Below are positions 24,350-34,116 of a stretch of DNA of 38,697 nucleotides, piece by piece (position 1 is the first letter of the stretch; each line of letters opens with the position of its first letter). A program made the translations under genes and the position numbers. The notes under the pieces were generated by a model that was given only the letters and a program-made list of their open reading frames with translations, made no database searches and was not told the origin of the DNA. Source of the DNA: Isosphaeraceae bacterium (lineage in GTDB: Bacteria > Planctomycetota > Planctomycetia > Isosphaerales > Isosphaeraceae); assembly GCA_025356435.1 (NCBI GenBank), contig JANXSY010000030.1, positions 1 to 38,697 on the forward strand. Direction: 5' to 3'.

Positions 24350-26122
24350 TTACTTCGCTCCGAGGGCGAAATCGAGCCGGAAGTCGACGGCCTTATCGCC
24401 GTCCTTGGCCGTCAATGTGCCGTGACCGGCGTAGCGGAGCAGGCCGAGCAACAGGTCAATCTCGCCACCGGCAGCGGCCTTGTCGTTGCCCTTCTCCATC
24501 ATGTTCTGCGTGATAAGCCGCTGACGGTTGACGTCGAGGATGCCTGCGATCGCCGCGCCTTCGGCTTCGATGAGCAGGGTCGAGTCAGTGGGCTTGGCCA
24601 CCTCCCTGACGGCGGGGATCAGGTCTTTGATCAGTCCGAGGCTCGAACTGAGAATGAAGTGGTTATCCACCTGCGCCACCGAGGGGGTGAAGTTGTGTCG
24701 CTGGTGGACTGAGACCTTCGCTCCCGGTGCCGCCTTTGAGACCATGAAGCGGGTCGAGGCGATGGTGATGCCGTTCACGTCTTCCGAGATCAATTCGAGC
24801 GACGGGGCCTTCGCCTGGGCCGCGCCGAGGTTGGCGAGGCCGACGAACGACTGGAACGCCACCTTGAGCCGCTGGGCAAAATCGTCGTCGTCGGGCTTGA
24901 GGTCGATCACCAGCGCGAAGCCGGGGAGCTTGAGGTCGGGCACGGGGTTCATCTTCGAGTAGTCTTGCGTCGCGACGACGATCCGCCAGTTGCTCGAAAT
25001 CGCCCCGAGGATGCCGCTGCCGAAGTCTCGACCGCCGAAAAACTGGCCGGCGAAGGTGTCGAGCTGGGCGAGGCCCTGGACGAATTGGGGCGAGAACAGG
25101 TCGTTGCGCACCTCCCAGATGGCCGAGAGGTCACGCCAGAGGCTGAGGCTGGCGATCACCCCCTTCGGCCTGAGCGGGGCCGAGGCGCTCATCCCCTTGG
25201 GGGGGAGATATGTCTTGATCGACTGAGAATAGCCGTTCGCCGGGGTGGGCAAGGTCACGTTGGCGACGAGGTGGGCGTCGCTCCAGTTCAGGCTCGCGGC
25301 AACCCAGGGGGCCTTGCGGGCGGCCTCGATCCAGGGGGCGAAGAGGAACGTCTGACCAGGATTAACCATTTCGGGGATCGTGAATTTCTTGGGGTCGATC
25401 TCGCGGAGCCGGTCGAGCCGGACCAGCCCCCAGGCCACGGTGTCGGCGGAGACCCGGTCGTGACGGGCCTTCCAATCGGCGTTCGTGGCGATCGACGCGA
25501 TCTTGCCGCCCCGGGCGCGGTCAATGACCGTCTTCACCGCCTCGGCCGATTGCGAGACGATCAGCGTGTCGTTGACGATCGCGTGCGTCGCGTCCTTGCT
25601 CATGCTATACAGTTTGATGCCTTGATGTTCCGACTCCTTGACCGGGTCGGGCTGGCCCTTCGTCTTGGCGTCGCCCCGGGCGAGTTCCAGCAGCTTGGCA
25701 TGGGCCTTCGTCAGGAACGCCGGGTCGCTCGGGGTGAGAGCGATAAATCCCCAGGGGGCCTTCCCCTTCTCGGCCTCGACGGCGAAGACGATCCCGCCGC
25801 CGGCCAGCGAGCGAATCCCCTCCTCCCACGTCGTTTCGAGCAGGGCCGAGACGAACGTCACCCCCGCCTTCTGCTCTTTGTAGACGTCGCTCTTGAGGTA
25901 GCGGGCGTATGGGGGGATCGACGCCAGATAAGTCTGAAACTTGGGGTCGAGCACGCGGTCGAGCAAGACCTTAGGGTGGGACGCTTCGAGATAGATGACG
26001 GCGTCTTTCGACGTCCACTCGGCCCCCCGCGGACCATCCGCCCACGCGGCCAGAGGCACCAGGGCGATCGCGATTGCCGACCAAATCAGGGCAGATTTTC
26101 GACGCGGGACGCGGATGGGCAT
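24350..26122 (-). CDS. Large secreted protein of unknown function (DUF3352-like style)
   Basis: A 590-residue exported protein. The start MPIRVPRRKSALIWSAIAIA at 26122 has GAGGAG 6 bases upstream and encodes a signal peptide ending near AAWADG; the longer upstream frame has no such support. The mature part begins WTSKDAVIYLEASHPKVLLD, and has repeated beta/alpha blocks such as HAIVNDTLIVSQSAEAVKTV and VAQVDNHFILSSSLGLIKDL, reminiscent of DUF3352-type proteins, but the assignment is only by style. There are no catalytic motifs or membrane helices apart from the signal. It is the first gene of a unit with DUF1800 and DUF1501. Confidence 0.8.
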   Translation of the reverse strand: MPIRVPRRKSALIWSAIAIALVPLAAWADGPRGAEWTSKDAVIYLEASHPKVLLDRVLDPKFQTYLASIPPYARYLKSDVYKEQKAGVTFVSALLETTWEEGIRSLAGGGIVFAVEAEKGKAPWGFIALTPSDPAFLTKAHAKLLELARGDAKTKGQPDPVKESEHQGIKLYSMSKDATHAIVNDTLIVSQSAEAVKTVIDRARGGKIASIATNADWKARHDRVSADTVAWGLVRLDRLREIDPKKFTIPEMVNPGQTFLFAPWIEAARKAPWVAASLNWSDAHLVANVTLPTPANGYSQSIKTYLPPKGMSASAPLRPKGVIASLSLWRDLSAIWEVRNDLFSPQFVQGLAQLDTFAGQFFGGRDFGSGILGAISSNWRIVVATQDYSKMNPVPDLKLPGFALVIDLKPDDDDFAQRLKVAFQSFVGLANLGAAQAKAPSLELISEDVNGITIASTRFMVSKAAPGAKVSVHQRHNFTPSVAQVDNHFILSSSLGLIKDLIPAVREVAKPTDSTLLIEAEGAAIAGILDVNRQRLITQNMMEKGNDKAAAGGEIDLLLGLLRYAGHGTLTAKDGDKAVDFRLDFALGAK

Positions 26123-26321
26123 CGGCGACTCCTCTTGGGCGGAGATGAGACAATTCGCAGGCTTCGACGCCCGTTTTACCCCGCCCGAGTCGAGCAGGTT
26201 TCGTCGCAGTTTTCGAAGATCGACCGACCTGGACTGTCGGCACCCCCTTGTCTCATGGTAGATAATGAAATTGGACCGACACCAAGGGACGTCCGCAAGC
26301 CGCGAACGAGAGACGAGACTG

Positions 26322-26621
26322 ATGGGAAAACCGCTAAACCGATTCGATCTCAGAGCCGAAGCCGAAGCGATCGAGCGGCTCGGACTGACCCCCAACAAGG
26401 CGAGAAAGCCCCGCGACGAGTCGACCGAGCGACGGTCGAAGCCCGCCGAAGCGCTCAAGATGCGGGTCGTCTGGGCAGTGTGCGACGTCGGCGGTAAGAC
26501 CCTCGCCACGTTCGACTACACCAACAAGGCCGACGCCGAGGCCCACGCCGCCGCCCTCAAGGCCAAGGGCAAAGGGCCGCTCTTCGTCCGGTCGATCAAG
26601 CAGCCGATGACTTCGAGCTGA
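26322..26621 (+). CDS. Small conserved-looking hypothetical protein
   Basis: A 99-residue charged protein, started at MGKPLNRFDLRAEAEAIERL because this is the more convincing of two in-frame ATGs. The first half is basic and probably disordered; the second, KMRVVWAVCDVGGKTLATFD then YTNKADAEAHAAALKAKGKG, looks like a small alpha/beta unit. I cannot name a family or function. Its last 26 bases overlap the end of the SDR gene on the other strand (26596-26621). Confidence 0.65.
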   Translation: MGKPLNRFDLRAEAEAIERLGLTPNKARKPRDESTERRSKPAEALKMRVVWAVCDVGGKTLATFDYTNKADAEAHAAALKAKGKGPLFVRSIKQPMTSS

Positions 26622-27420
26622 TCGCCCCGCCAACCTCTCGCATAAACCGCTTTGGCCCCAACCAGGCCATGAACGCTTCAAACGGCCCGGGCAACCAGTG
26701 GGGCACCGCGACCGTGAGGGCAGCCTGGAGAGTCGGCGTCACGAACGCCCTTCGGCCGCCCAATCCTCGGATCAGGCCCTGGGCGATCGCCTCGGCTGGC
26801 TCACCCGGCTTGGCGTGGTCGCTGCCCCGGCCGCCGAGCGACGACGTTCGGAACTCGCTCGCGAACCGACCCGGCCGCAACGCCCAGAGCCGGACCCCCG
26901 ACCCGCGCAACTCGTGCCGGACGCTCTTGACCAGCCCGTCCACCGCGTGTTTCGACGCGACATAAGCGGCCGAGTACGGAATCCCGAACGTCCCCAACAC
27001 CGATGAGACCTCGACAATCTCACCCCGACCGCGCCCCCGCATCGCCTGGATCGCCCTTTGGGTCAAATCAAACACCGCCATGACGTTGACCTCGACAATC
27101 CTCCGCACCTCCGCTGGGTCTTGCTCGCCAAAATCGGCATAGTGCCCGACTCCGGCGTTGTTCACCAGCAGGTCGATCCCCCCCGACTCGGCCTCGGCCC
27201 AGCCCCAGAGCCGGGCGCGAAAGCCGGGGTCGGAGATGTCGCCGTCGAGCACTTTGACCTTGCCCTCGGGCATCTCCGCCATCAACTCATCAAGACGGTC
27301 GAGCCGCCGGGCCGTCGCATAAACCGTCATCCCGCGATCTCGCACAAGCTGCCGGACAAGTTCGCGCCCGAGACCAGCCGATGCGCCGGTGACGAGGGCC
27401 GTCGAGAGGGTTCGAGACAT
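26596..27420 (-). CDS. Short-chain dehydrogenase/reductase
   Basis: A 274-residue NAD(P)-dependent oxidoreductase of the classical SDR type; substrate unknown. Started at MSRTLSTALVTGASAGLGRE (27420). The cofactor motif TGASAGLG is at residues 11-18, the structural NNAG at 87-90, and the catalytic Ser140, Tyr153 and Lys157 lie in VEVSSVLGTFGIPYSAAYVA and SKHA. RPGRFASEFR follows as the substrate-loop region. Arg38-Arg39 after the second strand suggests a preference for NADP. The C-terminal 40 residues are hydrophobic and may touch the membrane. The gene is monocistronic by position and overlaps the convergent small gene by 26 bases. Confidence 0.9.
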   Translation of the reverse strand: MSRTLSTALVTGASAGLGRELVRQLVRDRGMTVYATARRLDRLDELMAEMPEGKVKVLDGDISDPGFRARLWGWAEAESGGIDLLVNNAGVGHYADFGEQDPAEVRRIVEVNVMAVFDLTQRAIQAMRGRGRGEIVEVSSVLGTFGIPYSAAYVASKHAVDGLVKSVRHELRGSGVRLWALRPGRFASEFRTSSLGGRGSDHAKPGEPAEAIAQGLIRGLGGRRAFVTPTLQAALTVAVPHWLPGPFEAFMAWLGPKRFMREVGGAISSKSSAA

Positions 27421-27556
27421 TGCGGGGCGAACTCCAGGAATTATTCCGTTGACTCCGGCCTCTCGGGAGAATCCGACTCGATGTCCGACGGTCTTGCGCA
27501 CGTCTCTCGACGACCGTAGTCGTCCGAGAACTCGCTACCGATGTTGATGAAGGGGA

Positions 27557-27589
27557 AGACGACTCGCCGGAGAGAGTAACGAGTCGTCT
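27557..27589 (-). terminator. Probable terminator of fumC
   Basis: AGACGACTCG (27557-27566) pairs with CGAGTCGTCT (27580-27589), a perfect 10-bp stem with a 13-base loop. On the minus strand it is followed by TCCCCTTC rather than a clean T-run. It lies a few bases after the fumC stop. Confidence 0.55.
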
Positions 27590-27600
27590 CGACTTCTCCA

Positions 27601-28992
<1,392 letters not shown>

Positions 28993-29051
28993 CGCGGCTA
29001 ACCTCTTCGGGCACGTTGAAACGTCATCGACCTTGTCACGATTTCGGATCC

Positions 29052-29081
29052 ACCCTACCCGATTTTCGCGCCGACCGACAA
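29052..29081 (-). promoter_or_regulatory. Candidate fumC promoter
   Basis: On the minus strand TTGTCG (29081-29076) and TAGGGT (29057-29052) are 18 bases apart, about 60 bases upstream of the fumC start. The match is partial. Confidence 0.28.
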
Positions 29082-29115
29082 GTTCCCCAGTCGTCTCGAT
29101 CGTGCCAATCCTGCG

Positions 29116-29144
29116 TTCACCGAGGGGGCTGTTTCCGATAGAAT
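29116..29144 (+). promoter_or_regulatory. Candidate promoter for the small plus-strand gene
   Basis: TTCACC (29116-29121) and TAGAAT (29139-29144) are 17 bases apart, about 40 bases before the ATG at 29186. This is the best sigma-70-like pair in the fumC/small-gene divergent region. Confidence 0.4.
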
Positions 29145-29185
29145 GACCCATAGGACGAGGCAATACCGACAGGGAGGCCGTCTCG

Positions 29186-29422
29186 ATGGACCTTGAACTC
29201 ACCGAAGCCGCTCGCGACCTGCTCCGCATCCGACTCTCCGGCGAGCGGGTCGACGTCGCTCCCGACAACCGAGAGAGTTACCGGGAGCTGGCGGATGCCG
29301 GGCTGATGGAACCCGTTCATACCTTCGCCAAGGGCCGAAATTCGCATTACCGCGTGACCCTGGCCGCGATGGAGCGACGGGACGAGTGGATCATGATCGC
29401 CATCCCTGCTCCATCGCGTTGA
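29186..29422 (+). CDS. Small hypothetical protein
   Basis: A 78-residue protein with GGGAGG about 9 bases before the ATG and a candidate promoter just upstream. The pattern [20 protein letters not shown] followed by [17 protein letters not shown] looks like the recognition helix and wing end of a small winged-helix domain, which would make it a DNA-binding protein, but the evidence is thin. Its last 32 bases overlap the convergent gene on the minus strand. Confidence 0.6.
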   Translation: MDLELTEAARDLLRIRLSGERVDVAPDNRESYRELADAGLMEPVHTFAKGRNSHYRVTLAAMERRDEWIMIAIPAPSR

Positions 29423-29849
29423 GGATTCGTCGCGCCGCTTCTGATATCTTGCGGTCCGTCCTTAGTCCGAACAGCAATGCTTCCTCATGTGTCCCGGCTT
29501 GGCTCTCGGCGAACTCGTGGATGTTGATCGCGTCGATCCGATCCCGCAGTCGGGATTTTGCCCAGAGTGTCCCGGCCTGGCGTCCATAAGTCTCGGTCAG
29601 CAACTCCGGGTTGAGTACGCCGCTGTCGACGCTGATTTGACCACCCGTGACAACTCCCCCGCCGTCAGACTCGTGCGGAAAGAAGGTTTGCCAGGGGACA
29701 CCGCGGAGAAGGTCGCTTGAACCGATCTGCGCCTCCGGAATCTCCAGTGCGTGCATCCGACCTTCAACTTGATGTTCGAGACGATCTGCATACTCCTCGG
29801 CGAACCTGACGGAGTGGGTCAACGGGTTGAGATAAATCGAATGGCTCAT
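29391..29849 (-). CDS. Hypothetical protein with an HExxE-type motif
   Basis: A 152-residue soluble protein that I do not recognise with certainty. The C-terminal half has a compact charged motif: RDRIDAINIHEFAESQAGTH then EEALLFGLRTDRKISEAARR, with histidines and acidic residues spaced as in metal-binding or nuclease-type active sites. The N-terminal half is mixed. There is no signal peptide. It begins 29 bases after the end of the Fae-like gene on the same strand, so the two are probably co-transcribed with the thioredoxin-fold gene, but a functional link is not evident. Its 3' end overlaps the convergent small gene by 32 bases. Confidence 0.65.
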   Translation of the reverse strand: MSHSIYLNPLTHSVRFAEEYADRLEHQVEGRMHALEIPEAQIGSSDLLRGVPWQTFFPHESDGGGVVTGGQISVDSGVLNPELLTETYGRQAGTLWAKSRLRDRIDAINIHEFAESQAGTHEEALLFGLRTDRKISEAARRILNAMEQGWRS

Positions 29850-29878
29850 GGTAGTCGCGAGGTCTTAGCGAGCGAGAA

Positions 29879-30427
29879 TCAAAGCTTGCCTTCAAGCCCT
29901 TGCTGATGGAAAAAGTGCTCGACCTTATCCTGATTCTCCAGCAACCAGTCGATCGTCGGCTCGTTCCGCATCGCCTTGCGGATAACTTTGACGGTGGCCT
30001 CGCGATGGATGTCGAACAGGGCTTTGTGGTCGACCTCCTCGATCTTGCTGACTGAGGGGTCGAGCCAGACGGAATAGATGATCCCGAGGTCGTTGACCTT
30101 GTCCTTGGGGATCAACCCTTCGCGCACGGCGTCGAGGACGCCATTGGCGATCGCGGCCTGGACGGTGCCCATCAGGATGTTGGTGTATCGCGCGTCTTTG
30201 ACCGTGACCTTGCTCACCATGATCGTCGCGGGTCGTACCTGGACGTCGCTGTTGAGGATGGCGAAGACTTTGGTGTGGCCCTTCACCTGGTCGCCGATCA
30301 GGTTGGCGAGGGCGTGGCCGACGGGGCCGTCGAGTTCGCCGATCACAATTTCAGGTTCGGCGCAGAGGTAATCGGCGTCGCCCTCAACGAGGGCTTCGCC
30401 GGTCCGCAAGACAATTCGTTCGCTCAT
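29879..30427 (-). CDS. Formaldehyde-activating enzyme (Fae) family paralogue
   Basis: A 182-residue protein of the Fae family. True Fae condenses formaldehyde with tetrahydromethanopterin, a C1 pathway also found in planctomycetes. The family pattern is clear: TGEALVEGDADYLCAEPEIV, then RPATIMVSKVTVKDARYTNI, GTVQAAIANGVLDAVREGLI, and VNDLGIIYSVWLDPSVSKIE. However, the strand that carries the catalytic histidine in Fae (AHIDLIIG) reads AEPEIVIG, so the histidine seems absent. It is therefore more likely a Fae2/Fae3-type paralogue with another role, perhaps pterin binding. About 30 extra C-terminal residues follow the usual end. AGGA lies 8 bases upstream. It follows the tandem thioredoxin-fold gene by 28 bases. 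Confidence 0.8.
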   Translation of the reverse strand: MSERIVLRTGEALVEGDADYLCAEPEIVIGELDGPVGHALANLIGDQVKGHTKVFAILNSDVQVRPATIMVSKVTVKDARYTNILMGTVQAAIANGVLDAVREGLIPKDKVNDLGIIYSVWLDPSVSKIEEVDHKALFDIHREATVKVIRKAMRNEPTIDWLLENQDKVEHFFHQQGLEGKL

Positions 30428-30455
30428 GCTTGAGTCCTGATCCGTGAGTTCGGGG

Positions 30456-31574
30456 TCAGTAAGTCCGGCCGATTTGCTTGACGATCGCCCGCTTCAGTTC
30501 GAGGGCGTCGAAGGCCCCGACCTTGCGGTAAACGACCTTGCCGCCGGGCGCGATCAGAAGCGTATACGGCACCGGGCCGGGCCACTCCTTGTCGAGGGCC
30601 TCAGCGAATTTGTCGCGGTCAGACGTTTGAATCAGATAATTCTTCATCGAGGCATGTTTTTCGGTGAGAACTTTCAGAGCCTCATCCCTCTTCGCCGGGT
30701 CGTCGGTGGTGATCGTGACGACTTCGAACGGACGACTGCGATACATCCGATTGATCGTGACGATCTCGTCCATCTCGGCGACGCACGGGCCGCACCAGGT
30801 CGCCCAGACGTTGACCAGGAGGAATTTCTTGCCGTCGTTCTTCACCAGTTTGGCGACGGCCGCGTCGTCGATCATGTCGAGCTTGACCGGCTCGGCGTCC
30901 CACTTGGCGAGTGACTTCACGGCATCGGCTCGCTTGTCGGACCACTTGGTCGAGCAGCCGACGATGCGGGTCTTCTCGACCGCGACCAGCTTGCCCGCGA
31001 GCAGGGCCTCGACCGCGTTGATCGTGTCGTGCGACTTCACGGTCTTCACTTCCGAGTCATCGAACCGCCCGACGTAGCGGAGCGCCCGATCCTGGTCGAA
31101 GACGAAGATGTGCGGGGTCGCCAACACGCCGAACGCTTTCGCGGTCGCCTGTGTCTCGCCGTCGAAGAGATACGGATAGGGATACTTTTGATCCTTGGCT
31201 CTGAGCTTCATATCCTCAAACGAGTCGGTCAGGTCGCTAAATCCGAGTTCATCGAGTCGGACGGCCTGGGCGTCGTTCGGCGAGATCGCCACGACAGCGA
31301 CCCCTTTCTCCTTGTAGTCGTCGTGCAGCTTGGCCACCCGCGCCTCGTAAGCCTGGGCGGTTGGGCAGTGGTTGCACGTCCAGACGACAACAAGCACCTT
31401 GGACCCGGCGAAATCCTTGAGACTGTGGCTCTTGCCATCGACTCCCGGCAGGGTAAAGTTAGGGGCCTTGTCGCCGATGTTGAGGGTCTTCACGTCGGGC
31501 GGATCGGCCAGCGCGACACCAGCGACGAAGCAAGGGGCCAGAGCGATCAGGGCGGCTGCGAGCGGTCGGTACAT
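30456..31574 (-). CDS. Exported protein with two thioredoxin-fold domains (redoxin plus TlpA-like)
   Basis: A 372-residue periplasmic or lipoprotein-like redox protein. Started at MYRPLAAALIALAPCFVAGV (31574), a signal peptide with GGAGA 8 bases upstream; the longer frame has no support. Domain 1 (about residues 30-200) is AhpC/TSA-like, with APNFTLPGVDGKSHSLKDFA and the motif WTCNHCP (C67, C70), plus the cis-proline TPHIFVFD. Domain 2 (about 205-372) is TlpA/ResA-like, with LLVNVWATWCGPCVAEMDEI (C261, C264) and VPYTLLIAPGGKVVYRKVGA. Both CxxC pairs are intact, so it may act as a disulfide reductase outside the cytoplasm. It heads a likely operon with the Fae-like gene. Confidence 0.88.
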   Translation of the reverse strand: MYRPLAAALIALAPCFVAGVALADPPDVKTLNIGDKAPNFTLPGVDGKSHSLKDFAGSKVLVVVWTCNHCPTAQAYEARVAKLHDDYKEKGVAVVAISPNDAQAVRLDELGFSDLTDSFEDMKLRAKDQKYPYPYLFDGETQATAKAFGVLATPHIFVFDQDRALRYVGRFDDSEVKTVKSHDTINAVEALLAGKLVAVEKTRIVGCSTKWSDKRADAVKSLAKWDAEPVKLDMIDDAAVAKLVKNDGKKFLLVNVWATWCGPCVAEMDEIVTINRMYRSRPFEVVTITTDDPAKRDEALKVLTEKHASMKNYLIQTSDRDKFAEALDKEWPGPVPYTLLIAPGGKVVYRKVGAFDALELKRAIVKQIGRTY

Positions 31575-31658
31575 CGCCGATTCTCCCGAGGGGCGGTGAC
31601 GTTCGGTCGAGGAAAGATGCCCGTAGTATGGGGCCTGACTCTGACGCTGCCAAGAGTC

Positions 31659-31688
31659 TCGACCGGGGTTCGGCAAGGCGGTTATGCT
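31659..31688 (+). promoter_or_regulatory. Weak candidate promoter for the GtaA-like gene
   Basis: TCGACC (31659-31664) and TATGCT (31683-31688) are 18 bases apart, about 40 bases before the ATG. Each hexamer matches the consensus at four of six positions. Confidence 0.25.
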
Positions 31689-31730
31689 GTGACTCATCAT
31701 TTTCCATCCCCCAAACCACAGGATGCTCCG

Positions 31731-33818
31731 ATGTCGCTCTCTTTCAGGCCCCAGACGGCCGCCTGGATGCTCGTGCTCGTCGTGGCCCTCGCCCCGACGC
31801 GGGCCGCCGATTCGTTCCGGCCCCCCGCCGTGCCGTTGGTGACGCACAACCCCTATTTCAGCGTCTGGTCGATGACCGACCGACCGACCGACGACTGGTC
31901 CCGGCACTGGACGGGCTCGGTCCAGGCGATCTCCGGCCTTGCGCGGATCGACGGTAAGCCCTACCGATTCCTCGGCCCCAAGCCCGACGGCGCGACGCCG
32001 ATGACAATGGACGGGCTCGAAGTTACCCCCACCCGCACGACGTACCGGATGTCGGCCGGGGGAGTCCGGGTCACGATGACGTTCCTCTCGCCGCTCTTGC
32101 CGCACGACATCGCCGTCCTCTCGCGGCCCGTCACCTATCTGACGTGGGAGGTTGCTTCAACCGACGGCAAGGATCACGACGTCTCCTTGTATGTCGACGC
32201 GACCGGTGAGTGGGCCGTCGATAAAGTCGAGCAGAAGGTGGCGTGGGATCGGCAAGGTGAGGGCAAGCTTCAGATCCTCCGGATTGGGACCGTCGAGCAG
32301 CCGGTGCTCAAGAAGGTCGGCGACAACCTCCGGATCGACTGGGGGCATTTCTGCCTCGCTTCCGAGAAGTCGGAAGGGATGACGAGCGTGATCGCCTCGG
32401 ACCGTGCCTGCCGAGAGGGGTTCGCCTCGACCGGCAAGCTGCCCGCGACCGACGACGCCCGGTCTCCCCGCGCAGCCAGCGACGAGTGGCCGGTGCTCGC
32501 CTTCGCATTCGATCTCGCCAAGGTCGGCACCGAAGCCCAGACCCGGCAAGTCATGTTCGCCTATGACGAGATCAAGACCGTCGAATATATGGGCAAGCCG
32601 CTCCGTCCGTACTGGAATCGCGAGCGCGAGACGATGTCTGCCCTTCTTGAGAAGTCGCGAGTCGACTATGTCAGCCTGAAGGATCAGTGTGCCAAGTTCG
32701 ATCAGACGCTTCGCGGCGACATGGCTAAGGTCGGCGGTGGCGACTACGCGCAACTCTGCTCGCTCGCCTACCGGCAATGCCTGGCCGCGCACACGATCGC
32801 CGAAGGACCGGACGGCAAGCCGCTGGTCTTCTCGAAGGAGAATTTCAGCAACGGCTGCATCGCGACGGTTGACGTGACCTATCCCTCGTCGCCGTTCTTC
32901 CTGCTATTCAACCCCAAGCTACTCCGAGGCCAGCTCATTCCCGTGCTCGACTACGCCCGCTCGGGGCGCTGGAAGTTCCCGTTCGCCCCGCACGACCTCG
33001 GCACCTATCCCAAGGCAAACGGCCAGGTCTACGGCGGTGGCGAGACGACCGAGGCCGACCAGATGCCGGTCGAAGAGTGCGGCAACATGCTCATCATGGT
33101 CGCTGCCCTGGCCAGGGCCGAAGGCTCAGCCGATTTCGCAGTGGAATATTGGCCGGTGCTGACCAAGTGGGCTGAATACCTCAAAGCCAAGGGACTCGAC
33201 CCCGAGAACCAGCTCTGCACCGACGACTTCGCCGGCCACCTGGCGCACAACACCAACCTCTCTCTCAAGGCGATCGAGGCGATCGGCGGCTATGCCCTGC
33301 TCTGCGAGATGTCTGGGAAGAATGCCGATGCGTTGAGCTACAAGGCCGTCGCGAAGGGGATGGCCGAGCGCTGGGTCACGATGGCCGAAGACGGCGACCA
33401 CTACCGGCTCGCCTTTGACAAGCCCGGCACCTGGAGTCAGAAGTACAACCTCGTCTGGGACCGCCTGCTCGGCATCAACCTCTTCCCGCCCGAGGTCGCC
33501 CGCAAGGACGTCGCGTTCTACCTGACACATCAGAACGAGTTCGGCCTACCGCTCGACAACCGGAGTAAGTACACCAAGCTCGACTGGATCGTCTGGACCG
33601 CGACGCTTGCCGAGTCGCGCAAAGACTTCGAGGCGATCGTCGCGCCGATCCTGAAGTTCGCCGACAAAAGCCCGAGCCGTGTCCCCCTGACCGACTGGTA
33701 CTGGACCCACGACGCCAAGCAGCAGGGCTTCCAGGCCCGCTCGGTCGTCGGAGGCGTCTTCATCAAGGCCCTCGCCGACCCGGCTCTGTGGAAGTCATGG
33801 GCAGATAAGGCCCGATGA
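31731..33818 (+). CDS. Secreted glutaminase A family protein (DUF4965/DUF1793 type)
   Basis: A 695-residue exported enzyme related to fungal glutaminase GtaA, which releases ammonia from glutamine; in bacteria the activity is often unproven and a glycosidase-like six-hairpin domain is present. Started at MSLSFRPQTAAWMLVLVVAL, a signal peptide ending near TRAAD. The N-terminal beta domain includes RPPAVPLVTHNPYFSVWSMT and WTGSVQAISGLARIDGK. The central domain has CLAAHTIAEGPDGKPLVFSK and NGCIATVDVTYPSSPFFLLF. The C-terminal six-hairpin part has WVTMAEDGDHYRLAFDKPGT, YNLVWDRLLGINLFP and VPLTDWYWTHDAKQQGFQAR. The length and domain order match the family. Confidence 0.9.
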   Translation: MSLSFRPQTAAWMLVLVVALAPTRAADSFRPPAVPLVTHNPYFSVWSMTDRPTDDWSRHWTGSVQAISGLARIDGKPYRFLGPKPDGATPMTMDGLEVTPTRTTYRMSAGGVRVTMTFLSPLLPHDIAVLSRPVTYLTWEVASTDGKDHDVSLYVDATGEWAVDKVEQKVAWDRQGEGKLQILRIGTVEQPVLKKVGDNLRIDWGHFCLASEKSEGMTSVIASDRACREGFASTGKLPATDDARSPRAASDEWPVLAFAFDLAKVGTEAQTRQVMFAYDEIKTVEYMGKPLRPYWNRERETMSALLEKSRVDYVSLKDQCAKFDQTLRGDMAKVGGGDYAQLCSLAYRQCLAAHTIAEGPDGKPLVFSKENFSNGCIATVDVTYPSSPFFLLFNPKLLRGQLIPVLDYARSGRWKFPFAPHDLGTYPKANGQVYGGGETTEADQMPVEECGNMLIMVAALARAEGSADFAVEYWPVLTKWAEYLKAKGLDPENQLCTDDFAGHLAHNTNLSLKAIEAIGGYALLCEMSGKNADALSYKAVAKGMAERWVTMAEDGDHYRLAFDKPGTWSQKYNLVWDRLLGINLFPPEVARKDVAFYLTHQNEFGLPLDNRSKYTKLDWIVWTATLAESRKDFEAIVAPILKFADKSPSRVPLTDWYWTHDAKQQGFQARSVVGGVFIKALADPALWKSWADKAR

Positions 33819-34116
33819 TCGGCGACGAGTTTGTCTCTGATCGCTTATGCGAGCTATAAGCCCCCTGCTCCTCCGGGCCATTCGGTACCCTATCGCGGGG
33901 AAAGGACCGGGGAGGAGGGGCATGCGTGGCCTTCTTATTGACCTTCAGGTTGTCGAGTTCTGGTCAGAATCGACGTCGGGATCGCATATTGGATGAATTC
34001 GGAAGTTTTTCGATCAAACACAACTACATAAATAAAGTTGCTGTGCAGACCTCAGCACATGATAGTACCGGAAACTTCCTCTTGCACGGTCCGCTTCATC
34101 GCATAGCTTAGATCTA
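33819..34116. other. Boundary region before the accessory island
   Basis: No gene is seen between the glutaminase stop and the GIY-YIG gene end. A long purine/pyrimidine inverted repeat (CTCCTCC near 33869 and GGAGGAG near 33911) could fold. The direct-repeat copy at 33935 lies here, and from about 33985 the base composition turns AT-rich. Confidence 0.4.
33935..34033 (+). repeat. Direct repeat, copy 1 (left flank of accessory module)
   Basis: Bases 33935-33959 are identical to 36336-36360. The next 75 bases are similar with about one or two indels, including GGTCA, AATCG, GGGAT, GGAAG and AACTACAT at matching spacings. This copy is the more degenerate one. With copy 2 it brackets the GIY-YIG, unknown and DUF6883/DUF4926 genes. 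Confidence 0.7.

Noticed and set aside
24965..26497. Long plus-strand frame opposite the secreted protein at 24350-26122
   Set aside because: Arg/Gly/Asp-rich antisense shadow; the minus strand has a signal peptide and a good ribosome binding site.
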